A stretch of 64,000 bases of DNA from Pleodorina starrii (lineage: Eukaryota > Chlorophyta > Chlorophyceae > Chlamydomonadales > Volvocaceae). Made by a program: the position numbers and the translations under genes. Of this stretch, positions 23,087 to 33,250 are shown piece after piece. The DNA lies in contig BRXU01000003.1 of the NCBI GenBank assembly GCA_030267565.1, positions 4,873,001 through 4,937,000 of the forward strand, written 5' to 3'. The notes under the pieces were generated by a model. The model had not been told where the DNA came from. It did not search any database and saw nothing but the letters and a program-made list of their open reading frames with translations. Each line of letters begins with the position of its first letter. Position 1 is the first letter of the stretch.

Positions 23087-26000
23087 ATGTTCTTGCAACA
23101 AGGTCGTGGGGCGCCGACAAGTGAATGGATACATGACAGCTCAGCGCTGCTCAGGACTTGCGCTGGCAGGCTGCGTGCCATAAGATTATGCCGTCCAATC
23201 GCGCAGGCGGGGCGCAAAAGCCATCAGGTGCGAACAGCGGACCACTTCATCACCGTCGCTTTTTTTCCGCGGCGAGTCGTGGTTGTCCTTCAGCCCTACC
23301 AACTTGAGCCTGGCCCCTTCAGGCACATGTTCCTGCCGCGCCGTTACGCGCGGCGCTAACTGAGCTGCGCGGCTACGAGACCGAACCTGTCGATGGCATT
23401 CCATCGGCGCTGGAAGCGGTGCTTGAGCGACTCACAGCCACGGACGATGCCCGGGAGCGCATGCGGTAGGTACAACGATGTTGGCTGCTGCACCTGCTGC
23501 ACGGGACGGCTCCTCGTGGCTTCCCTGGTTTCGGACATGGGCCACCACCCTCACCCGGTGGTGCTCAGAACAGCTAGTAGACGGACCTTGTGGCCTCGGG
23601 GCAGCTCCCTCGAAGGCATAGGGCCCTCTGTTTGCCACGGGAGGTGGATTCGGAGCTCGACCCACATCGCGCAAACCCACATCACGACATCGGCGACCAT
23701 GTTGGTTACCGGTATGCTGCTGCTGCACTGCCACAGGCGGCTGTTGGAGCTGGGCTCGGGGCTCGGGCAGCTAGCGGTGGAGCAGCAGACGGCGGCGAAC
23801 CGGGTCATGGGCTGCACAGCGCAGGTGTGGCTGACGGCGACGATGGACAGCGCGACGGGGCGGCTGCACTTCCAAGGTTCGGCAGGCGGCGGGGGGCGGG
23901 GGCGTTGGGAGGCATGGCAGGCGGGGAGAGGGGAGGGTTTAGGCATGGCAGGCAGGCAGGGAGGGTTTAGGTGCGCCACGGCGCCGAATAATTTGCTGCC
24001 GAGCGGAAAATCGTGCGTTGACTTTCACCAGAGCGTTGACTTTCACCAGCCACATCCAGCGGGCGGTTCCCATGGCGGCCCCATGGCATTGGCGTGAGGA
24101 GCCCCAGACGGGCTGAGCTAGGGGGCTGGGCTGGGCTGGGCCTGCCTGCCGTCTGTCGCGGCCCAGGGCGCGACGAACCAGCGGCCTTGGCCCCTTGCGG
24201 CGCCGCTTGGTTCTCGCCTTCCGTCTCTCCACCCGCGCAGTACGCGCGTCACGGTATACCACGCACCGCCGCTTCCGCCCCTCCACCTCCACCACGCTGC
24301 GCTGCGCTGTGCCCTCGCTCCCTGCCTCCCTCCTTCCATCCCTGCCTCCCTCCCTCCCCTTACCCCCCATCCCTCGCCTGCAGGCTGGAGCGACAGCGAA
24401 ATCAGTCGGGGCCTGGTGACGCTGCTGGTGAGCGGACTCAGCGGCTGCAGCGCGGAGGAGGTGCTGGGGCTGCCCTCGGCGGCGCTGCAGCGGCGGCTGG
24501 CGGCGGTGCTGGGTCCGGGCGTGCTGTCTCCGGGTCGCACCAACGGCTTTGCCAACATGGTGGAGTCCGCCAAGAAGAGGGCCCGGCTGCTGGCGGCGCC
24601 GCAGACCATGGCGGTGTTCCCCTCGCTGAGGATCACTGCGGACGCACTGGAGCCGCAGGTGGGGGGGGTTGTATGGGTGGGTGGGGGGGGGGGGTGGAAT
24701 GGGTGGGGGGGCGGGGGGGATGGGTGGGTGGGCGGTTGGGCGGGTGGGTGGGAGTAGGTGGGTGGGTGGGTGGTTTGTGCGTTTGTCTTTCGTTGAGCGC
24801 AGATGTGCGTGTTGACGTGTGTGGGTTTGTGTTTGTGGGTCTGCATGCGTTTGTTTGGGTCTGTGTGTGGGGATGTGATACAATGTAGAGGGACACTGTG
24901 TACATGGAGAATCCAGCCCTAAATCAAAGTGGGTGATCGCGTCTGCTTGACCCCACCGCTACGCGCAGGGTACCTTCGCGGAGGCTCAGGCGCAGTACCT
25001 CAGGCCCGACCAGCAGCAGGTGGGTTTCGGCTGACCGCCGACCCGTGGGTCTGCGCCCCGGCACTACACGTTACCGTAAGCGTGATGAGCTCGGGGGCAT
25101 GCAGCTCCGTGCCTTGGACGCGTGTGGGGTCGGGATACCACACGCATACCGGTACGCTGCCTTGACGGACGGATGCGGGCGGCTGCAACGAACATTCGTC
25201 CTATTAGGCTCCACGCCCGCACCCCGCTCCCCTATAAAAACGTCGTTTGCCGACGTCCACACGCGGCCGGCCCAACCGCTTACTCGCCGCCCAAAGCACA
25301 CCACTCGCCGCCCAAAGCACACCACTCGCCGCCCAAAGCACAAACCTACCCACCCACCCACCCACGTTGTCCGCCTGCTTCGCGCCGCCCCACTCGGCCT
25401 CCCTCTGGCGGTCCCTCAGGTGACCCAGTTGGCTGAGCTGCTGCGGGCGAAGTCCATCGGAGTGGTGGCGCACTTCTACATGGACCCGGAGGTGCAGGTG
25501 AGGGCCGGCTGGGGGGGGGGACTGGGGAGGGAGGGAGGGAGGGTTTACACAGGAAAGAAGGATGGATCCATACAAAAAAGAGGGAGGGCTCATACAAAAA
25601 AAGATGGAGGGAAGGGGCGGGAAGGGAGGGGCGGGAGGGGAGGGTCGGAAAACCTCGGAATGGAGGGTTGGGAGGGAGGCTGTGTGGGGGGGGGGGAGGG
25701 TTGGGAGCGCAATCGACATTCCCCGCCGCCACGCACCCCCGTCCGCCAGCCTTGCTCTCTGGTTGCCCCGTCCATGTCACCCTGGAACCCCCAACTCTCA
25801 ACCCCCCATTGCCCTCGATGCGGTGTTCCCTCCCAGGGCGTGCTGAGTGCGGCTGGTGAGCTGTGGCCCCACGTGGCCATCAGCGACTCACTGGTCATGG
25901 CCGACACGGCGGTCCGAATGGCGGAGGCGGGCTGCCGGGCCATCTGCGTGTTGGGGGTGGACTTCATGAGCGAGAACGTGCGGGCCATCCTGGACGAGGC

Positions 26001-29000
26001 GGGGCACACGGACGTGCAGGTGCGGCCCCGAGTGTACGGGTACGGCAGTGGGGTGTTGTACCACGGCACGTTAAGAGGGTGACGGGCGCGAGCGCAGGCA
26101 GGGCGGGGATCCTGACCTCTGCCCGGCTAGGCTACGATCACGATGATTGACGACCCTTCCTGGACTTGAATCGCCCTTTGCGGCTAGTCGACCCCTGCGG
26201 AACACCGCGACCCCCGGCCCCGACGCTGGCCCTCAGGCCCTGGCCCCGGCTCCTCGCGCTTCCTGTTCTTCCTTGCCCCTCGTTCCTACCCCTCCTTCTT
26301 ACCCCTCTTTCCTACCCCTCTTCCATACCCCTCCTACCCACCCCTCCTTCCCACCCCTCTTCCTTACCCCTCCTTCCCACCCCTCCTTCCCACCCCTCCT
26401 TCCCACCCCTCAGGTGTACCGCTTAGCTGAGGCGGACATTGGCTGCTCCCTGGCGGAAGCGGCGGAGGCGGACACCTACATGTCGTACCTGGCCACCGCG
26501 GCGCAGACCCCCAACAGGTGGGGAGGCAGCGGACGCCGGCGTCGGTTCGGCCCTCGGCCCTCGGCGTCAGCCGCCCCTTGCCCCGCCCTGCCAGCCTCCC
26601 CCCCCTTTCCAGGCCCCTCATGTCGCCCCTCATGTCCCGGGCTCTTGTTTCCTTGCAAAATCACTCTTCAAACCCCCCCGTCCCTGTCCCTGTCCCCTGT
26701 CCCCCCCCCCGTCCCCGTCCCCGCCCCCCCTGTCCCCGCAGTGTCCACGTGGTGTACATCAACACCTCTCTGCGCACCAAGGCGCTGGGCCACTCGCTCG
26801 TACCCACCATCACCTGCACCTCCTCAAATGTGGTGCAGACCATACTCACGGCGTTCGCGCAGGTGGGCGGCGGGCCAGGGGGGGCGGGGGGGGAGCCGTG
26901 GAAGGGAGGGCGCGGACGGGAAAGCGCAGCAGGCATGACCGTGGAAGTCCGTGAGCAGGAGGGTAGGAAGGGCGGGACCTGCGGCATGGTAGTCGCTGGC
27001 CGGGGCTGTGGCGCGCGGGTCGAGGTCGTCCTTGATTGAACGTGGCCTGCTGCGCGGTCTTCGGCCGCGCCCTGCTGATCCCCCATTTCTCCTGCCCGCC
27101 GGCCGGCCTGCCTCCTCGCCTTGCCACCCACCCAACGCGACAACCGCCTGATGTGCTGCCGTCTGCGTGCCCCGCCGCACCGCGCACCTGCCCCTGCTCT
27201 TGACTCCAATTCTCATCCTGCCCCTGCCCCTGATCCTGCCCCTGCTCTCTTGCGCCTGCCCGCCGCTCCTCCTCCTCCCACGCTGCTTCTCCTGCCCCCG
27301 CAGGTCCCTGACGCCACGGTGTGGTACGGTCCCGACACCTACATGGGCCGCAACCTGGCCCAGCTCTTCACCGACCTGGCCACCTCCTCCACCGACGCGG
27401 ACGTGGCGGCGCTGCACCCGGGCCACACCGTGGACAGCATCCGGGCGCTGCTGCCGCGCTTCCACTACTTTGACGCGGGCACCTGCATCGTGCACCACAT
27501 CTTTGGGGGCGAGGTGGCGGAGCTGGTGCGGCGGGCCTACGGGGACGCCTACCTGGCGGCGCACTTTGAGGTGCCGGGGGAGATGTTTGGACTGGCGATG
27601 GAGGTGAGGTGGGGAGCGGGTCGGGCAGGCCGGGAGAGGTGGGGAGGGGAGGGGGAGGAGGTTTTGCAGGTGGGGGTTGTGTGACGGGCGGGCATGGGGG
27701 TATCCGTCTGTCCGAAGGGGGCCCGGCTGGCTGGTTGGCTGGCTGGCTGGTTGGCTGGCTAGCTGGTTGGCTGGTGGGTGGCCAGTGTGGCGCTGCCTGC
27801 CTGACTGCGTGTGGGCGTAGTGACTCGACGCGCGCAGGGCGCGCTGCCTTTCGGCGTGGTGGTGCTGCGGGCTGGGGCTGGCTGGCCGGCTGGGTTCGCT
27901 GGTCGTCACAGTGTGCCCCTTTAGACCCCCGACCCGACCCGTCTCGGTTACAGCCCTCATCCCTTACCCTGCCGCATGTTTCCACCCCTGCCTCCCTCGC
28001 CTCCGTCCTCTCCAGGCCAAGCGCACTCGGGACATGGGCGTGGTGGGCTCCACCTCCAACATCCTGGACTTCATCTCGGAAAAGGTAGGTGGGTGGGCGG
28101 GTGCGGGTGCGCAAAGGGTACGGTTGCTGCCGGAGCGCAAAAAGCGCGTCGGACCACCAAACGGGCCCACCGGTCAGGACCACCCTCTTTTTCTGCGGAA
28201 CGTTCGAACTGGAAACCAACCACAAATAAGCGATCACAGATTTCCAGCGGCAATCGCGTCCTCCACTATCATCATCGTCAGCTCACTGACCCGTGGGTCG
28301 CTCACTGACCCGTGGGTCACTCCCAACCGGACTCCTTTCTATGACGCCTTGCTTCCTTCGCCGCGCTTCATACTTTCTGTTCCACCCGGGCCCCGCTCGC
28401 CGTCTCCCGTCTCCCGCCTCTCTCCCCCCCCCCTGGTTTCGTCGCGCAGGTCAGCACCGCCCTGGCTCAGCCCAGCCCTGAGCGGCTGCAGTTCGTTCTG
28501 GGCACGGAGGCGGGCATGATCACCTCCATTGTGAGGAAGGTGCAGGCCATGCTGCGCAAGGTGAGAGCGCACTGGGGGGTAGGGGAGGCGAGGGGAGAGA
28601 GAAGGGAAGGGAAGGAGAGGGAAAGGCCCGGGAGCTTGAGGATAAGGCCTTCGTGGGTGTGGGGCGGATGAGGCCCGGGGGCGGCTTCTCAGGTGGTCCG
28701 AGGGCTCACTGAGGGTTGAGCTGTGACTCGCGGCAGGTTAGGTCACAGAGGGGGCATGCAGGCGGCCCTTGCTCGAGTCGGAGCGTGGCGTGTGTGTGTG
28801 TGTGTGGGGGGGGGGGGGGGTTATCCACGTATAGGCGGGGGGGGGGGGTTAAAGGGCCGGAGCGAGGCGTGGTCCCGCTACGCCAGACGATAGGTTTTGG
28901 ATGGTACGGTATTTAGGAATGCTACGGTGCTTACGCTGGGCCTGCCTGCCCGACCAAGTGCTTGCGGAGAACATGCCTGGCCTTCAACTCTTCATCCGTT

Positions 29001-30117
29001 GGGAGGCGAGCTTGCTCTGCGCTGCGACACCACTGCCTCCACTGCATTCCGAAGCGTGTGCTCACCCGGCTCTTTGGTTGTGTGTCTGCCCTCCCTCCCT
29101 GCCCTCCCTCCCTGCCTCTCCCTGCCCTCCCTCCCTGCCTCCCTGCCTCTCCCTCGCCCCTGCCTCGCCCCTCCGACCCCCTCAGGCGGGTCGGGGCGAT
29201 GTGGAGGTGGAGATCGTGTTCCCGGTGGCGCCCTCCGCCATCACCACCACGCGCCAGCAGACCAGCTCCGGAACCGTGCAGCTGCCGGCGGGGCTGGAGG
29301 TCATGCCGGGTGGGTTGGCCAGGCAGCCGGGGCGACGCCTTGCCGCCTTGGGCTGTGAAACGGGCCGCCCTCAGCACACCGTCATCTCAACGTGTGTCCG
29401 TTTCCGCCGGCCCATGCCTGAGCATGTGCAGGCCCCTCCCGCATGCTGTGCCTGTTCCATTCGTCAGCGTTGGCAGTGTCCTGCCGCAACCATTCTATCG
29501 ATGCCCCGCACCCCCACCCACTTGGCTGCCGCTCCTCTTTCTCACCGCCACCACCACCCACCAACCAACCCACCCTCACACCCGCCCCACTGTGCAGGTC
29601 CCGCGTCCGGCGAGGGTTGCAGTCTGGAGGGCGGCTGCGCGGCCTGCCCCTACATGAAGATGAACACGCTGGCGTCGCTGGTGCGCATCTGCAGCACCGT
29701 CGGCACCCCGGGTGAGGCAGCGGCAGCGGGGGGGGGCGAATGAACGGGCGGGCGGGCGAGCAGGGCAAAAGCACACAGAGCGCTGCGGGCTTGGACTATC
29801 GCGGCCTGGGCCCGCCCGCTGTCTCCCCTCCACGCGGCCCTTGCGGCGGATTGCTAAAGGGGGGCCCTCCGCTCCCTCTGCCTGTCGGCCTCCTCGCCCC
29901 CTTTAAACCAACCCTCGGCCTTTCTCCCCCCTCCTCCCGACCCCCAGGCGAGTCGCTGCTGTCCGGCTACAAGCCCCGCACCTACTCGGAGGAGCGAGTG
30001 GAGGGCAAGAGCCTGGCGGCGGCGGGCTGTGTGCCCATCCTGCACATGCGCCACTTCCAGAAGAACAAGGCATTCAGCCGGGAGCTGGTGGCGGACATCA
30101 CGAGCAGGGGCCGCTGA
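23087..30117 (+). CDS. NIC7: Quinolinate synthase with N-terminal SufE domain (NIC7/QS type)
   Basis: NadA condenses iminoaspartate with dihydroxyacetone phosphate to quinolinate for NAD synthesis; plant enzymes are plastidial and fused to a SufE domain that activates cysteine desulfurase to maintain their [4Fe-4S] cluster. Exons: 23087-23227, 23323-23465, 23737-23876, 24384-24658, 24969-25019, 25420-25497, 25837-26019, 26414-26517, 26742-26862, 27304-27603, 28016-28084, 28450-28560, 29186-29309, 29598-29711, 29948-30117; all phases agree, giving 707 aa (Arabidopsis QS is similar in length). SufE active Cys lies in NRVMGCTAQVW (C120). NadA blocks include AHFYMDPEVQ, CVLGVDFMSENV, VVYINTSL, TCTSSNVVQT, VWYGPDTYMG, HYFDAGTCIVHH, EVPGEMF, VVGSTSNILDF, VLGTEAGM and CSLEGGCAACPYMKMN. 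Exon 1, with the Arg-rich presequence, is the least certain part. Confidence 0.96.
25282..25343 (+). repeat. Three-copy 21-bp tandem repeat in QS intron 5
   Basis: The unit ACTCGCCGCCCAAAGCACAC is repeated at 25282, 25303 and 25324 with 21-bp spacing, followed by CCCA repeats that merge into the polypyrimidine tract before exon 6. Confidence 0.9.
26653..26679 (+). repeat. Short dispersed intronic element, copy 1 (QS intron 8)
   Basis: Core TTGCAAAWTCACTCTTCAAA followed by a C run. Related copies occur at 50867-50888 and 55551-55577 (RPA2 introns 8 and 18, same orientation) and, inverted, at about 53514-53537 (RPA2 intron 14). The first and the inverted copies also share a flank resembling GGGCTTCTTGTTT, so the element is longer than the core. 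Confidence 0.7.
27725..27776 (+). repeat. GGCTGGTT simple repeat in QS intron 10
   Basis: A run of GGCT and GGTT tetranucleotides about 50 bp long, without coding or obvious splicing role. Confidence 0.75.
28816..28836 (+). repeat. Shared GGGGTTATCCACGTATAGG element, copy 1
   Basis: Lies in QS intron 12 and recurs at 35412-35431 in an NRAMP intron, each time inside G-rich sequence and followed at varying distance by CCGGAGC. The two genes are on opposite strands, so orientation relative to transcription differs. Confidence 0.75.
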
Positions 30118-31527
30118 GCAGGGGCATGGGGAGCTATTGGGAACAGGGGCAGAACGGAGGAGAGGGGGAAGGGTAGTAATAAAGGCGAAATAGCGGCGAG
30201 GGAATGGAGGCGGTGCCGGCGAACGGACCGCCATCGGACCCCCGGAGGCGGGGCTGGGGCTGGGGCTGGCTTGTGCATCTCACACGGGAAGGGGGAGTTG
30301 AGGTGTGGGAGGGTTCCTGACCAGGAGGACAAGCCAGCAGCTACCCCACCGTAGGTGGGGAGCGGGGGGGGCGGCGTGGGCGGATGCGTTGTGGGCGTGA
30401 AGCGTGGCAGGTTGGGCGGATTCGGGCGCGGCGCGGTCAGGTGTGGCGTGGCGTGTGGCGGTTTGGGGAGTCGGGGCGCGCGGCCATGGAAGGACGCACT
30501 GGGGGGTGCACTGTGGGGTTTGGCGGTCACCGTCACTCGACGGCGTCTGCCAGCGGACTGGCGCTGCTGTTGCCGGCCGCATGCCAGGAGAGCGCAACGA
30601 AGCAAAACCCGTGGTACCGTAGTGCCTCTGGAGTTGTCGCTGCTCTGCTGCTGCAGCGGCGGCGGCTGGCTTCTGGAGGAAGCGCAATGTGGGGTCGTGA
30701 GCCTGATGTGCGCCGTGACAGTGCGGAGAGCAGTTATCGTTGGTGGCTGTGCGCGTCCCGAACATAAGAACAGACGGCGAGGGGGTACAGTTCGCACGAT
30801 GGGTGGTTGAGGCAAGGGACGCTTGACAGCTGAGGCGTTACATCTTGAGCGCGCGCTCTCTTCCGCGCTCTGGTTTTGTGCATGTAGGGAGGCACGCGCG
30901 CGCCCTCTTGTCTGTGCCTGATCCGCGTACTGTGGTATGGCGGTTGTTATGAGCCGTTGCCAGGTTAGATACCGGTACGGTGTGGTAAGAACCTCCGGGC
31001 CGTTGGGGCCCAAAAGAGTCCGCAGTGCGGCCGCCGCGTGGTTATGGACGGGTGCAGGAGTGTGTGCACCGCAGACCACACCCGTGCGCTGCAGGAGGGG
31101 GGAGAGGGAGGCACGCGGAGAGGGAGGTAGCGTCGCTTTGTGGTGCGGCGCCGAGTTATGAGTCAGGACGGACAGGCATCACGAGGCATCTGACATGTGC
31201 TTTGGCAGGACGGTAGGTGGTGAAGGTGAGGGCATGTAGGGCGGCGATACGGCACGTGTCCAGACGGGCAAGCCGGCTGCTTACGTGCTGCGTGGAACCT
31301 TCTCGAGCTGTGGTCTTTGGGGTAAAAGCTGCAGAGAGAGAGCACTTGTCCGTTGTGGATAAACGCCCGACGGGAGCGGCCAACGATGCAGGGGGGTCAA
31401 AAGTGGCTCCCGGCTGAAGGCACAAGCGCCTACTGCGCCATTTGCGAGCCGTCACTGTCGTCGATAGAACCAAGTCTTATTGCGTTACAACAGTCGTCCT
31501 TCCAGTACCGTCTGCTATGCGCTGGAA

Positions 31528-31660
31528 GGCAGCAGTGCCACAAACAAAACTCGCACGGGGGCGAGCAAAAAAGCGTCTGCTGCCTCGACGGTCTCGACGG
31601 TGGCGCGCGTTCCAAATCTGAGGCTTGCAAACCTCAGAAGCAGGGAGCTCCGGAGAGCCT
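31528..31660 (+). repeat. Diverged direct repeat, unit A
   Basis: About 130 bp with GGCAGCAG..CCACAAAC..CTCGCAC..GGCGAGCAAAAAA..GCGTCTGCTGCC..ACGGTCTCGACGGT..CGTTCCAAA..CTCAGAAGC..GGAGAGCC. The same ordered blocks recur in unit B at 31893-32016 with substitutions and small indels. No terminal inverted repeats or target duplication were evident around the pair. Confidence 0.8.
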
Positions 31661-31892
31661 CCCCCCTCCCAAAGCCTCCAGCGCACAACCACCACCAGCA
31701 GGCGCCAGCCCGCGCTGCAGAGCAGCCACCGGAATCGCGCTCAAAACAAAGTTCTCCCTTCGAAAAACCTCGCATGCCATCTTCTATGCGAACGGTCTAG
31801 TACGATCGGAAACCGTCGCCCGGCTGTTGTACTCGGCGCGACAAACAAAAGAAACGCGTCTTCGTAACTACAGGCCGTCATCTCGCCGGGAG

Positions 31893-32016
31893 GGCAGCAG
31901 AGCCACAAACAACTCGCACAGCGGCGAGCAAAAAAAGCGTCTGCTGCCACTACGGTCTCGACGGTCGTTCCAAACCTGGGCCTGGAAGCCTCAGAAGCTG
32001 GGGGCTTCGAAGAGCC
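31893..32016 (+). repeat. Diverged direct repeat, unit B
   Basis: Second copy of the 31528-31660 unit, in the same orientation and about 365 bp downstream. It ends in CTTCGAAGAGCC, matching the GGAGAGCC end of unit A. Confidence 0.8.
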
Positions 32017-33250
32017 AAAACAAAACACTGCGTATGCCTCCCGCACGGTCGTCGGCGCAGGTTAGACAAAAGATAATCGCAACAAGGCAGGCAAGGCCGT
32101 TACCCCTCCCCACAGACGGCACTGGAATGCATCCACGCCACATACATCTCAGTAATATAGGCCTTCTCCAAGCAAGGGGCGTGAGAGCGGATGCGGTCCC
32201 GAAGTTGCGCCCCAGCACGGTTGTGCTGCCGTTTCCGGGCACACTAAAAAACGCATGGTCACACTGAAGTGCCCGGTCACACTAATTTGGGTCATCCTAG
32301 CTAACGAATTTAGGTGGCAGATAGCACCGCAAACTCCGCACACGCCGCGAACCGTGCCCGAGAGCATGCAATATCCCATGGGCACATAAAGAGCCGGCCC
32401 CTAAAAATGCGAAAGGCCGATAGTGCCCGCCGCGGGTGACATTCGCGTCGTTTGGCCTGTATCATACCGTATCACCGCCGGTTGAAGTAAATACTCCCCA
32501 CTCCTACTTCTACTAGACAGCGCGGGGGCCCTGCATCTCCTAGCGCAGTCGCTTCCCGGGCAACGCCCCTCACCTCGAATTCTTGGCACACCGGAATTAG
32601 AGCAGCAGAAGGAGGAGGAAACGTATCGCCAGCAACGGAACACAATCGCTTACGCCAGACCCTATCGGCCAATCCCATGGCTCGCTCACCCAAGCTTTGT
32701 TTCGACGACGACGCAGCACACGCAGCACAAGCGCATTCACGCGCGCAAGAGCCCTCGTTCCGCGTCCCAGGTCGCAAACAGGAACTCAGACGCCGCAAGA
32801 GGCCGCACACGGCAGCAGCCTCAGAGCTGCCACACGCCCGAGCAAACAAACAACCTGGGGCACCGCCTTAGGCTTGTGTCGCGCGCGCCCGCACATGCTG
32901 CTGCGTGCCGCTGCCCGCAAAAAAGAAACAAATCAAATCACGACCACCACCACCCACCCCGCCTCGCTTGAGGGGTCGGTAGGCAACGACTTGCCAGAAA
33001 GCGGACAGGCAGGCGAGCTAACACCACCATCACCAACATCGCCATCACCACCATCATCATCCCGCGTTCTAAGCAAGCTTTACGCATGCGCCCGGAGATA
33101 TACCGCAAAGGGGGTCGACATTCCCCCCGCCACGCGCACAACCAGACATGCGTTCCCGGCCTCTTACGCTATCCATAATCACCACCACCACCACCACCCT
33201 AGTCCCCACCATCACACCAACTCATCGCTTGCATCCGGGGGCCGCTCCGT

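Larger units (their letters stand above)
30118..33250. other. Convergent-gene spacer, 3.1 kb, no gene recognised
   Basis: Lies between the stop codons of QS (+) and NRAMP (-), so it holds both 3' UTRs plus unassigned DNA. Long frames exist (for example 31353-32267) but have no recognisable domain, and the repeated sequence inside it explains part of the apparent pattern. The segment 31200-32700 is less GC-rich than its neighbours. Microsatellite-like ACC/ATC tracts occur at 32939-33080 and 33178-33200. Confidence 0.6.

Noticed and set aside
31353..32267. 304-codon plus-strand frame in the QS-NRAMP spacer
   Set aside because: Contains the two diverged repeat units, has Ser/Gln/Arg-rich composition without a domain, and has no convincing ATG context.
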